64,000 nucleotides of DNA from Alphaproteobacteria bacterium (GTDB lineage: Bacteria > Bacteroidota > Bacteroidia > Bacteroidales > FEN-979). The stretch covers positions 1-64,000 of the forward strand of contig SACF01000008.1 in NCBI GenBank assembly GCA_009928665.1. Direction: 5' to 3'. Positions 55,539 through 64,000 of this stretch are shown piece by piece (within the stretch, counting starts at the first letter, position 1; every line of letters starts with the position of its first letter). Below the pieces are notes generated by a model. It was not told where the DNA came from. It ran no database searches and saw nothing but the letters and a program-made list of their open reading frames with translations. Both the position numbers and the translations under genes were made by a program.

Positions 55539-57596
55539 ATGATTCATCCCGCGTTATTTAATCCAAAAAGTATTGTCGTTGTAGGTGGTTCAAATGATAT
55601 TCACAAACCCGGGGGAGCCGTCCTCCGGAACCTGAAAGAAGGAAATTTCAAAGGGGATTTATTCGTTACCAATCCAAAGGAAATCGAAGTTCAGGGTATC
55701 CGATCTTACCCGGATCCGGCGCAGTTGCCCGATGTCGACCTGGCTATCTTTGCCATTGCAGCAAAGTATATCCCCGCAACCATGACCCTTTTGGCGGAGC
55801 TGAAAAATACCAGGGCGTTTATTGTGCTTTCTGCTGGTTTCAGCGAGGAAAGCAAAGAGGGAAGAATTCTTGAGGAGGAACTTGTTGAAATAGTCAACCG
55901 CTGCGGCGGTGCGTTGATCGGACCGAATTGCACGGGAGTTCTGACCCCGAATTACCATGGCATCTTTACCAAACCCATCCCGAAACTGGATCCCAAAGGT
56001 TGTGATTTTATTACGGGATCGGGGGCGACCGGATGCTTTATCATGGAAGCCGGAATCTCCAACGGGCTGACATTTTCGCAGGTATTTGCCGTGGGAAACA
56101 GCGCCCAGCTTGGGGTGGAGGAGATTCTTGAACACCTTGACCTGAGTTTTGACCCGGAAACCAGTTCACGCATCAAGTTACTTTACGTAGAAAATATTTC
56201 AAAACCCAGGCTGCTGCTCAAGCATGCTTCCTCTCTGATCCGCAAGGGATGCAGGATCGCTGCCATTAAAGCCGGCGCCTCAGAGGCCGGAAGCCGTGCT
56301 GCCTCATCCCATACCGGGGCACTTGCCAGTCCCGACGTTGCTGTTGACGCTCTGTTTCGTAAGGCAGGAATCGTACGGTGCAATGGCCGCGAAGACCTCA
56401 TCAGTGTTGCATCGGTGTTCAATTATCCTGAACTGAAGGGTAAGAATATGGCGATCATAACCCATGCCGGAGGTCCGGCTGTAATGTTGACCGATGCCCT
56501 GTCGAATGCCGGACTGAATGTTCCGCACATCGATAACCCCGACTCAAAGGAATTGTTGACACAGCTCTTCCCGGGTTCCTCGGTCGCCAATCCCATCGAT
56601 TTTCTCGCAACAGGAACCGCCTCTCAATTGGGAACCATTATCGATTACACCGATCAGAAGTTCGACGACATCGACGGGATGGCGGTGATCTTCGGAACAC
56701 CCGGGCTCAATCCGGTCTTTGACGTTTATAACCTTCTGGACCAGAAAATCAGTTCGGCCTCTAAGCCCGTTTTTCCTGTCCTTCCCTCCCTGCTTACCGC
56801 CCGCGAAGAGATAGCTGAATTCGTGGCACACGGAAGGGTATTCTTCCCCGATGAGGTTGTTTTCGGCAATGCGCTGGCCCGTGTATTTCATACGCCCCCT
56901 CCCTGTCCTGAAAATCCGGTTCTCCCGCCAACCAATTACCAGAGGATCCGGAAAGTAATTGATTCGCACCCGGATGGATATCTTCCGCCCGCGGCGATCC
57001 GTGATTTGATGGATGCCTGCGCCATACCGAGAGCAGGGGAGAAGGTCGTTTCGAACGCCTCTGATGCGGCTGCTGCAGCAGCAGAACTGGGATATCCGGT
57101 AGTCATGAAAGTTGTCGGACCGGTTCACAAATCGGATGTGGGTGGGGTTGTACTGAATGTACGGGAAGAACAACGGGTTATTGAAGAATTCCAACGCATG
57201 ATCCGTATTAAGGATACTACCGGAATCCTTATCCAGCCTATGCTTTCAGGGATAGAACTCTTTACGGGCGCAAAATTTGAACCGAAATTCGGGCATCTGA
57301 TCCTTTGCGGAATGGGTGGGATCTTCATCGAGGTGCTGAAAGATGTTTCAGCGGGATTATCTCCGATCGACCAAAACGAGGCTCTTTCGATGATACGGCG
57401 GTTGAAAAGCTACCCGATCATCCGGGGTGTCCGGGGCCAGAAAGGGGTGAATGAAGCATTGTTTGCTGAAATACTGCTCCGGCTTTCAGCCCTGCTGACT
57501 GCAGCGCCCGAGATCACAGAACTTGATTTCAACCCTTTACTTGGAACTGAAACCCGGATCGTTGCCGTCGATGCACGGATTAACCTGAAACACTGA
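55539..57596 (+). CDS. ADP-forming acetate/acyl-CoA synthetase, fused alpha-beta
   Basis: A 685-residue enzyme. A CoA-binding domain (1-130: SIVVVGGSNDIHKPGGAVLR), two succinyl-CoA-ligase-like domains (150-450, with SHTGALASPD near a putative phospho-His), and an ATP-grasp domain (470-680: YPVVMKVVGPVHKSDVGGVV) are in one chain. It makes ATP from acyl-CoA during fermentation or uses ATP in reverse. It lies 9 bases behind the DUF1295 gene. Confidence 0.92.
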   Translation: MIHPALFNPKSIVVVGGSNDIHKPGGAVLRNLKEGNFKGDLFVTNPKEIEVQGIRSYPDPAQLPDVDLAIFAIAAKYIPATMTLLAELKNTRAFIVLSAGFSEESKEGRILEEELVEIVNRCGGALIGPNCTGVLTPNYHGIFTKPIPKLDPKGCDFITGSGATGCFIMEAGISNGLTFSQVFAVGNSAQLGVEEILEHLDLSFDPETSSRIKLLYVENISKPRLLLKHASSLIRKGCRIAAIKAGASEAGSRAASSHTGALASPDVAVDALFRKAGIVRCNGREDLISVASVFNYPELKGKNMAIITHAGGPAVMLTDALSNAGLNVPHIDNPDSKELLTQLFPGSSVANPIDFLATGTASQLGTIIDYTDQKFDDIDGMAVIFGTPGLNPVFDVYNLLDQKISSASKPVFPVLPSLLTAREEIAEFVAHGRVFFPDEVVFGNALARVFHTPPPCPENPVLPPTNYQRIRKVIDSHPDGYLPPAAIRDLMDACAIPRAGEKVVSNASDAAAAAAELGYPVVMKVVGPVHKSDVGGVVLNVREEQRVIEEFQRMIRIKDTTGILIQPMLSGIELFTGAKFEPKFGHLILCGMGGIFIEVLKDVSAGLSPIDQNEALSMIRRLKSYPIIRGVRGQKGVNEALFAEILLRLSALLTAAPEITELDFNPLLGTETRIVAVDARINLKH

Positions 57597-57599
57597 TCC

Positions 57600-58214
57600 T
57601 CAACCCAGCCCAAGCTGTCTGAAAAACAGGGTTACCAGCCCCGGTTTAAGCGCTACGGTGAATACAAGTCCGAATATCGCACCCCATAAATGGGCATCGT
57701 GACCGATGTTGTCACGACTGTTTTTACTCATCCAGTACTCGTAAGCAATGTACAGCACTCCAAACAGAGGAGCCGGTATTCCGATTGGTATGAAAAAGAA
57801 AAATATCTTTCCGGTCGGATACAGGAGAATGCTTGAAAACAGCACGGCGGATATGGCGCCGGAGGCCCCGACTGCATTGTAAAAAACATCGTTTTTATGC
57901 TTCCCGAAAGCGGGTATCACCGACAAAATTAATCCGAATACATACAGTAGGATGTAATAAAACCCGGCTTTATCGGGAAAATATTCTGAAAATTTTTTTT
58001 CGACAATCGCACCGAAAGAGTACAATACCAGCATGTTGACCGCAAGATGCAGGTAACCTGCATGTACCAGTCCGTAAGTGAAAAACCGATACCATTGGTT
58101 GCCGTGCTTCACGTCATAGGCGTTGAATCTTAATTTTGCGAAAATCGATTCATTGCTCAGGGCGTACACCGAGATTGCAACAGTAATAAACATTATGGTG
58201 TAGGTAATAGTCAT
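57600..58214 (-). CDS. rhomboid-family intramembrane serine protease
   Basis: A 204-residue protein with six membrane segments. The catalytic Ser is in VGASGAISAVLF and the His in HDAHLWGAIFGLVF. HAGYLHLAVNMLVLYSFG is the usual HxxxN loop. It converges with the acyl-CoA synthetase, three bases apart. Confidence 0.92.
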   Translation of the reverse strand: MTITYTIMFITVAISVYALSNESIFAKLRFNAYDVKHGNQWYRFFTYGLVHAGYLHLAVNMLVLYSFGAIVEKKFSEYFPDKAGFYYILLYVFGLILSVIPAFGKHKNDVFYNAVGASGAISAVLFSSILLYPTGKIFFFFIPIGIPAPLFGVLYIAYEYWMSKNSRDNIGHDAHLWGAIFGLVFTVALKPGLVTLFFRQLGLG

Positions 58215-58239
58215 CCAGTTGCAGTTAAACAGAATATTA

Positions 58240-59064
58240 TTATCGGGAGGTTTCTATCTGCTGATCCTTAGTGAAATCGATTTCAGATCCCATTACACTG
58301 TGCGGGATAAGGAACACAATTAAAAGCACGATCGATGCAAGGACCGGCCAAAATCTGTTATTCCGTTTACGGTGTAAGACCACGAGGGCAATTACCCATA
58401 ATACAAATGCAACCAACGATTTGTTGTCGGTCAGGTCATTGCCAAAAGGCCAACCGGTCCAATAAGCTCCGAATGAAAACTTTTGTACTACAGGTCCCAG
58501 AATCATCCCCCCGACCAGCAACGTTAACACTGTAATCCAGGCATACAGGTATGTATTCCGGCCTTTGAAAAGAACCATCAGCCCGGTAAAAGTCGAAAAC
58601 AGCATCGCGAGGAAGATAATGATGATATGGGGGATTAGCACGCTTGCAGGCACTTCGCCTTTGTAACGCAGAACGGCGGGTTGTTCGTTCAGCGCAAACC
58701 TTTGATCGCCTTTGACCAGGATCACTTCATACATGATCTTGCCTGCCTGGCGCAAATGGGGAAGATAACCGGTAAGCTGTTCGCCGGTGCGAATCATGGG
58801 CGCAGTCTGCCAGGAATCATAACTTTTGAAGCGCCGGTAACGGATCTCTCCTTTAACTGTGGTATCGCTGACGGTTATCTGGACCGGGGCCTGATCCGCT
58901 CCGTCGTATGTCCGTATCAACTTGTACTTTAATTCCTGTTCACCGATGGTAATCTTGCCTTTTATGGGATAGGTCGGCCCGGTCATTCGCTGATAAACTG
59001 CGATGAAAAGGGTAAAAATAAGGGAGAATAAAAATATTAAGATCGTTTTCAGTTTTTGATTCAT
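58240..59064 (-). CDS. uncharacterised membrane protein
   Basis: A 274-residue protein: one N-terminal membrane segment, a periplasmic domain of about 110 residues (KGKITIGEQELKYKLIRTYD), then four segments (about 144-166, 172-192, 215-232, 240-256). I recognise no family. It lies between the rhomboid and GH3 genes on the same strand. Confidence 0.65.
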   Translation of the reverse strand: MNQKLKTILIFLFSLIFTLFIAVYQRMTGPTYPIKGKITIGEQELKYKLIRTYDGADQAPVQITVSDTTVKGEIRYRRFKSYDSWQTAPMIRTGEQLTGYLPHLRQAGKIMYEVILVKGDQRFALNEQPAVLRYKGEVPASVLIPHIIIIFLAMLFSTFTGLMVLFKGRNTYLYAWITVLTLLVGGMILGPVVQKFSFGAYWTGWPFGNDLTDNKSLVAFVLWVIALVVLHRKRNNRFWPVLASIVLLIVFLIPHSVMGSEIDFTKDQQIETSR

Positions 59065-59100
59065 TGTTTACCAAGATTGTGAAGAAGAATGCAAAGATAA

Positions 59101-62019
59101 CTATTTGACATTGTATTTTGTCAGAAGTTCATATACGGATTGATGAATATTTGTGCGGATGTTCAGCTCCGATAATTTTTGGTTCCCGGCCGACGGATAA
59201 ACGCGGTTTGACAGGAAGACATAAACCAGTCCGTTGCAGGGATCGGCCCATATGTATGTGCCGGTGAACCCCGAGTGTCCGAAGCTGTCGTGCGATGCCA
59301 GGTTGCACGCCGGACCGTTGTCCACGGATTTCAGCATGGGTTTATCGAAGCCTGCGCCCCGGCGGTTTCCGCTTCCGGGGAACTGGTAACGGGTAAATTC
59401 ATCTACCGTTTCAGGTAAAAAATACTGGTGACCCCCGTAAGAGCCTTTCCAGAGAAGCATTTGCAGGATTACGGCCAGGTCGTAACTGTCGGAAAAGAGT
59501 CCGGCATGCCCAGAAATTCCACCCATCATTGCGGCTCCGGGGTCATGAACATATCCCTTGATCAATTGGTTCCGGAATACAGTATCATTTTCCGTCGGGA
59601 TCAGGTCGGTTTGAGGCAGATACCTGAGAGGATTGAATCGCATGGTCTGAAGTCCAAGCGGTTTATAGAAGTTCTTTTGCAGATAAGCTTCAAATGGTTC
59701 CCCGGTAATGTTCTCAACCATCCGCATCAACAGGTAAAAACCCAGGTCGCTGTACTTGTAGCTTTTTTCAGTTCTAAGCGGCGAGCTGACAATCTTTTGC
59801 AGGATCAGGTCGGGGTAATCGGCTCTTATGTACAGCCGGCTGGCAACCGGCCAGGGAAATCCGGCTGAAGAATCCGGTTCAAAGACCAAAGGATCCGGGC
59901 TGTTGCCTGCCATAACCTCTTTGTAAAACGGGATCCAGTCCTGTAAACCGGCCTGATGTGACATAATTGCACGTAGGGTCAGTCCCGATTTATTGCTTCC
60001 AGCAGTTTGCGGCAGATACCTCCCAAGCGTGTCGTCAAGCCGGCATTTCTTTTCATCGCACAACTTCATGACCGCCAGCGTGGTTGCTGCTACTTTTGTG
60101 ACAGAAGCAAGGTCGTACAGATTCCTTGTATTTACCGCGACCGTGTCGCCGTAACCGGGATGACCGAATGCTTTGTTGTAAAAGATCTTTCCATCCTTGG
60201 CCAACAATACCTGGCAGCCGGGATAGGCATGGGATGCCAGGCCCGATTCTGCAATGGAATCGATGATCTTCAGAGCTTCTGATGGTAAACCGAGCTCTTC
60301 GGGAAGAACAGTGGTCAGTCGCGTCTGTTCCGTCTCTTCCCCATTGCCTGAAGAAAACCCTCCGGCTGTTACGGGCAGCTTTCCCCGGGCCGGGATTCCG
60401 CCAAATAAAAGAGCCGCCGCCGACTGTTCCGTAACCTCATTATCCTGGTAAGCAACCAGAATCGCTTCTGAACGTGCCAGCCCCCTGAAACGGGATAAGG
60501 AATAAGGCGTGCCAAACACCGTCACGATCGTTCTGTTCAATTGCATCAGGGTATCGATCAGATCGATGGCGGATTCAGTGATCCCGTAATTTTCGGCCAC
60601 ATTGCTTGTAATATTATGTACCCCTGCGATCACAATATCCATATCATCCAATTGCTGGCACAACCGCTTACGCACCTGTTGATCCGGATTCCCGGGTATC
60701 GAAAAAATAAACAGGCGCCCATAGCTGGCCGCTGATTTCTGAAAGATGGTTTCTGCCGAGTCACCAATGGATACTACCGCGATTTTTCGCCGGTCCAGTC
60801 CTGTGATTGGGATGATCTGAATTTCATTTCTGACAAGGGTCATCGAGGCGGCAGTCAGTGTATTGATCAACGCTTGTTCCCGGGTCCCGTTCAGGTCGGC
60901 ATAAAGGTGATGCAAGTCGACTGCCTTTGCCCGGTTAAGTCCCATATGGTATTTGAGCCGGAGCGCTTTCCTGACTTTCTCCTCGATGAGTTGACCGGAA
61001 ACGATCCCGCTATCCATCGCGACTTTCATGGCCTTGACCGCGAAAACCGCATCTTTGGGAAGAAGCAGGAAATCATTACCGGCCAAGAGCGCTTTGATCT
61101 CAATTTCTCCCGGCTGAAAAAATTTGGTGACACCCTGCATGTCGAGGGCATCCGTAAATATGTATTCTTTAAAGCCCAGTTTATCGCGAAGCAGTTGTGT
61201 TACGACAGGATAGGATAACGTAGCCGGAGTGTTGCGGGCTGTATCGTAAGCGGGTATAAAAAGATGTGCGACCATTATTCCCTGAAGCCCTTTTTTAATC
61301 AGTGATTTAAACGGGTATAATTCGACGGAATCAAGTCGCTGAACCGAATGGCCAATCATAGGAAGATCTAAATGTGAATCGGTCTCCGTATCGCCATGTC
61401 CGGGAAAATGTTTGGCAGTGGCCAGGATCCCCCCGTCCCGGAGCCCCTCCATGTAAAGGATGGATTTACGGGCAACGGGTTCCGGATTTTCGCCAAATGA
61501 ACGGAATCTGATAACCGGATTGGATGGATTGTTGTTGACATCGGCCACCGGGGCAAAATTCACGTGAATTCCCATCCTGTGGCAACTTTTCGCGATGTTG
61601 CGGCCCATCCGGTAAAGCAAAGAATCGTTATCCACGGCACCCAGGGCGATCTGGCGCGGATATGAAAGACAACTGTCGAGCCGCATACCGAGTCCCCACT
61701 CGGCATCGGTCGCGACCAACAGGGGCGTCAGGGAAGCCGCCTGAAACCGGTTCGTCAGCATTGCCTGTTGAAACGGGGTCCCTTTGAAGAAACAAACACC
61801 CCCCGGATTGATGAGCCTGATGATTGTCAGGAGGCTGTCGTTGTATATTGAGTCCTTACACGAATAGGCACGGATGATCATCAACTGGGCAATCCGCTGC
61901 TCCCAGGTCAGGGAGCGGTAAACGGAATCGACCCAGGCTGAATCAGGCTTTACGGCCGGCATGGCGGGCCTGATCATCACAAGAAGAAAAAGAAAAATCA
62001 GATACCGGGAGAATTTCAT
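59101..62019 (-). CDS. GH3 glycosidase fused to a class C beta-lactamase-like domain
   Basis: A 972-residue exported protein. After a signal peptide (MKFSRYLIFLFLLVMIRPAM) comes a NagZ-like GH3 domain with AKHFPGHGDTETDSHLDLP and the nucleophile in FTDALDMQGV. A second GH3 subdomain (about 400-560) and a serine hydrolase domain (590-960) follow: SVTKVAATT gives the SxxK serine, YSDLGFYLL the Tyr. The frame is open to 62067 but ATG 62019 gives the proper signal. Both parts act on muropeptide-type substrates, so a role in peptidoglycan turnover is likely. Confidence 0.9.
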   Translation of the reverse strand: MKFSRYLIFLFLLVMIRPAMPAVKPDSAWVDSVYRSLTWEQRIAQLMIIRAYSCKDSIYNDSLLTIIRLINPGGVCFFKGTPFQQAMLTNRFQAASLTPLLVATDAEWGLGMRLDSCLSYPRQIALGAVDNDSLLYRMGRNIAKSCHRMGIHVNFAPVADVNNNPSNPVIRFRSFGENPEPVARKSILYMEGLRDGGILATAKHFPGHGDTETDSHLDLPMIGHSVQRLDSVELYPFKSLIKKGLQGIMVAHLFIPAYDTARNTPATLSYPVVTQLLRDKLGFKEYIFTDALDMQGVTKFFQPGEIEIKALLAGNDFLLLPKDAVFAVKAMKVAMDSGIVSGQLIEEKVRKALRLKYHMGLNRAKAVDLHHLYADLNGTREQALINTLTAASMTLVRNEIQIIPITGLDRRKIAVVSIGDSAETIFQKSAASYGRLFIFSIPGNPDQQVRKRLCQQLDDMDIVIAGVHNITSNVAENYGITESAIDLIDTLMQLNRTIVTVFGTPYSLSRFRGLARSEAILVAYQDNEVTEQSAAALLFGGIPARGKLPVTAGGFSSGNGEETEQTRLTTVLPEELGLPSEALKIIDSIAESGLASHAYPGCQVLLAKDGKIFYNKAFGHPGYGDTVAVNTRNLYDLASVTKVAATTLAVMKLCDEKKCRLDDTLGRYLPQTAGSNKSGLTLRAIMSHQAGLQDWIPFYKEVMAGNSPDPLVFEPDSSAGFPWPVASRLYIRADYPDLILQKIVSSPLRTEKSYKYSDLGFYLLMRMVENITGEPFEAYLQKNFYKPLGLQTMRFNPLRYLPQTDLIPTENDTVFRNQLIKGYVHDPGAAMMGGISGHAGLFSDSYDLAVILQMLLWKGSYGGHQYFLPETVDEFTRYQFPGSGNRRGAGFDKPMLKSVDNGPACNLASHDSFGHSGFTGTYIWADPCNGLVYVFLSNRVYPSAGNQKLSELNIRTNIHQSVYELLTKYNVK

Positions 62020-62126
62020 GATCACCATTTCTTTGAAAAGAAGCAAAAGAAATAAAAACAATAACATCCCGGGTAAATCTTATTCTTTTTTATTAACAGG
62101 CAGGAATTCCACTTGGCTAATTAATT

Positions 62127-62134
62127 TACCTTTG
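62127..62134 (+). promoter_or_regulatory. -7 box of the transketolase gene
   Basis: TACCTTTG fits TAnnTTTG and lies 21 bases before the ATG at 62156, supporting that start over the upstream in-frame codon. No -33 element is evident. Confidence 0.55.
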
Positions 62135-62155
62135 AAACTCCAAACCATTACGCAA

Positions 62156-63001
62156 ATGCTTACAACCGAGGATCTGGAAAAAATTTCCTGTCAGGTCAGA
62201 CGTGATATTATCAGGATGGTGTCGGGTGCCGAATCCGGACATGTGGGAGGGGCGCTGGGCGCTGCCGATTTTTTGGTAGCGCTCTATTTTAAAATCATGG
62301 AACCCGATTTTTCACGGTTTACCCCCGACGGTATCGATGAGGATCTTTTTTTCCTGTCAAACGGGCATCTTTCAGCGGGGTGGTATAGTGTTCTGGCACG
62401 TTATGGCTATTTTGACCCGTCAGAATTGGCTTCTTTCAGGAAGTTGAACTCGCGTTTGCAGGGGCATCCCTCGACGTCCGAGGGGCTGCCGGGAATCAGA
62501 ATGTGTTCGGGGTCGCTGGGCCAGGGATTGTCGGTCGCCATCGGCGCCGCCCTTTCCAAAAAACTTAACCGGGATGAGCATCTGGTTTATTGCCTGCTGG
62601 GCGACGGTGAATTACAGGAAGGTCAGAACTGGGAAGCGATGATGTTTGCCGCGGCACACAAGGTCGACAACCTGATTGCCGTGATCGACTGCAATGGAAA
62701 ACAAATTGAGGGCCCGGTTGATGAGGTTATTTCGCTGGGCAACCTGAGCGCAAAACTGGAAGCATTCGGATGGAATGTTTCCAAAATGTATGGCAACGAC
62801 ATGGAGGATGTGGTCAGCAGTCTGAAAAAAGCACAGTGGTACACGCGTCAGGAACAGCCGGTTATGATCATCATGAATACCCACATGGGCTATGGTGTCG
62901 ATTTTATGTTGGATCAGCACCAATGGCATGGCGTGCCCCCGACACGTGACCAGGCAGCGGCGGCACTCCGGCAGATCCCGGAAACCCTGGGCGATTATTG
63001 A
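62156..63001 (+). CDS. transketolase N-terminal subunit
   Basis: A 281-residue protein equal to the thiamine-diphosphate domain of transketolase: SGAESGHVGGALGAADFLVA, FLSNGHLSAGWYSVLARYG, MCSGSLGQGLSVAIGAALS and the ThDP motif GDGELQEGQNWEA. Split transketolases pair it with a separate C-terminal half, which normally follows. Here the next gene is a von Willebrand A protein. The frame is open upstream to 61961, overlapping the GH3 gene; ATG 62156 is the natural start. Confidence 0.9.
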   Translation: MLTTEDLEKISCQVRRDIIRMVSGAESGHVGGALGAADFLVALYFKIMEPDFSRFTPDGIDEDLFFLSNGHLSAGWYSVLARYGYFDPSELASFRKLNSRLQGHPSTSEGLPGIRMCSGSLGQGLSVAIGAALSKKLNRDEHLVYCLLGDGELQEGQNWEAMMFAAAHKVDNLIAVIDCNGKQIEGPVDEVISLGNLSAKLEAFGWNVSKMYGNDMEDVVSSLKKAQWYTRQEQPVMIIMNTHMGYGVDFMLDQHQWHGVPPTRDQAAAALRQIPETLGDY

Positions 63002-64000
63002 TGAATACAAACCTCAAAAATACCTCGAAAATGAATTCGGGTACAAGGATTCCGTCCGGCTGCAGGTTCCTGTTGATCCTGCTTTTTTGTTTAATTGCTC
63101 CTTGGGTTTTATTTGCCCAGAAAGAACCTGTCAAGCCGAAACCAATCACCCGCATTCTATTTGTCTTCGACGCTTCACAGAGTATGTACGGCCAGTGGCA
63201 AAGCGATACCAAATTTAACATTGCCGTTAAATTGTTCTCCGGCCTTCTCGACAGCTTAAAAACCCAGCCTAACCTGGAACTCGCGCTGCGCATGTACGGC
63301 CACCAAAAACAATTTCCGCCGCAGGATTGCAACGATACCCGGCTTGAGGTGCCTTTCGGGAAAGACAATATCCCGAGGATCAAACACGTCCTGCGAACAA
63401 CCATTCCGAAAGGTACCACCCCGATCGCCTATGCCCTTTCACAGGCTGTAAAGGATTTTACTCCCTGCGACAATTGCAGGAATATCGTGATCCTGATTAC
63501 CGACGGCATTGAGGAGTGCAATGGGGACCCGTGCGCTGTATCGCTTGAACTTCAGAAGAAAGGGATCATGCTGAAACCTTTTATCGTCGGAATCGGAAAA
63601 AACTTTCGCGATCAGTTTGAATGTGTCGGCACTTACTTTGACGCTGCCAACGAAAAAGAGTTCAGAACTGCGCTGAAGGTCATCATCTCCCGGGCCCTGA
63701 ATCCGACAACCATCCAGGTTAACCTGCTCGACAGCTACAGCAAACCAACCGAGACCAATGTGAATATGACCTTCTACGATATGTTGTCGGGGCTCCCGAA
63801 ATACAACTATATCCATTCATTCAATTCGAAGGGGTTACCCGATACACTCGATGTGGATCCGCTGATCGGTTACCGGATAACAGTCCATACCATTCCTCCT
63901 GTCTTCAAGGACAGTGTGAAACTTACCCCGGGTAAACATAACATCGTGGGGATCGATGCCCCCCAGGGATACCTGACTTTCAAAGCAGCCGGCAACAGCA
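63001..64000 (+). CDS. exported von Willebrand A protein, cut by the right edge
   Basis: 333 residues are visible and the frame is open at the edge. A signal peptide (about 19-38: GCRFLLILLFCLIAPWVLFA) precedes a VWA domain with the MIDAS motif FDASQSMYGQW, the Thr of KGTTPIAYAL and the Asp of LITDGIEEC. Four cysteines lie in PCDNCRNI and ECNGDPC. A beta-rich region follows. Its ATG overlaps the transketolase TGA by one base, so the two are co-translated. The ligand is unknown. Confidence 0.85.
   Translation, partial: MNTNLKNTSKMNSGTRIPSGCRFLLILLFCLIAPWVLFAQKEPVKPKPITRILFVFDASQSMYGQWQSDTKFNIAVKLFSGLLDSLKTQPNLELALRMYGHQKQFPPQDCNDTRLEVPFGKDNIPRIKHVLRTTIPKGTTPIAYALSQAVKDFTPCDNCRNIVILITDGIEECNGDPCAVSLELQKKGIMLKPFIVGIGKNFRDQFECVGTYFDAANEKEFRTALKVIISRALNPTTIQVNLLDSYSKPTETNVNMTFYDMLSGLPKYNYIHSFNSKGLPDTLDVDPLIGYRITVHTIPPVFKDSVKLTPGKHNIVGIDAPQGYLTFKAAGNS

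Noticed and set aside
62103..62118. AATTCCACTTGGCTAA resembles part of the CRISPR repeat
   Set aside because: Only about 10 bases match, in a transketolase upstream region 57 kb away, with no second copy; chance.
1..64000. Search for tRNA, rRNA, insertion sequences and att sites
   Set aside because: No gap holds a cloverleaf-like sequence, and no transposase or integrase frame or terminal inverted repeats were seen, also not at the borders of the cas module.

Overview
The window looks like a chromosome segment of a Bacteroidota bacterium, probably of the Bacteroidales/Marinilabiliales kind. Several genes carry the Bacteroidota promoter -7 box (TAnnTTTG). Families typical of the phylum are present: DUF4293 beside rho, a Rho factor with a long low-complexity insert, a NamZ-type DUF1343 protein, DUF1573, and a GH3-beta-lactamase fusion. 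No tRNA, rRNA or recognisable transposase was found.

Region 1 (about 1-15970) is a type I-B-like CRISPR-Cas locus on the minus strand. A WYL-domain regulator is followed by a truncated cas6, an intact cas6, then cas5, cas3, a candidate cas8 and cas7. Next come an AAA/DUF4143 ATPase with its own operator-like palindromes and a broken cas4 N-terminus. Last are intact cas4, cas1, cas2, a leader with a promoter, and an array of 66 repeats and 65 spacers. The remnants flanking the interference genes, their more A/T-rich sequence, and a single-base repeat switch between repeats 13 and 14 suggest a patchwork locus whose modules were exchanged.

Region 2 (16065-26570) is housekeeping and metabolism. 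It holds a 3-methyladenine glycosylase, a methyltransferase coupled to RecQ, and citrate lyase as a CitD-CitE fusion plus CitF. A plus-strand operon follows with a phosphoglycerol transferase (LtaS/MdoB-like), a diacylglycerol kinase-like protein and an MscS channel. Together these could link phosphoglycerol transfer, diacylglycerol recycling and osmotic relief.

Region 3 (26590-45000) starts with a complete RND efflux operon. It continues with ornithine carbamoyltransferase, FtsE, a small conserved protein, a stretch of 7-8 bp tandem repeats, a large membrane protein, an RlmB-type methyltransferase, RmuC, an EEP-fold hydrolase, a YfcE-like phosphoesterase, DUF4293, Rho and an Mpl-type Mur ligase.

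Region 4 (44440-64000) begins with a CysH, di-iron beta-lactamase-fold protein and hybrid histidine kinase operon preceded by a CRP/FNR-like palindrome. It then holds a LolC/E-type permease, NamZ, an aminotransferase, DUF1573, a lipoprotein, a DAK2-DegV fusion, a DUF1295 membrane protein, a fused ADP-forming acyl-CoA synthetase, a rhomboid protease, a membrane protein, a GH3-beta-lactamase fusion, a transketolase N-terminal half and a von Willebrand A protein cut by the right edge. Mpl, NamZ and the GH3 fusion all point to peptidoglycan turnover.
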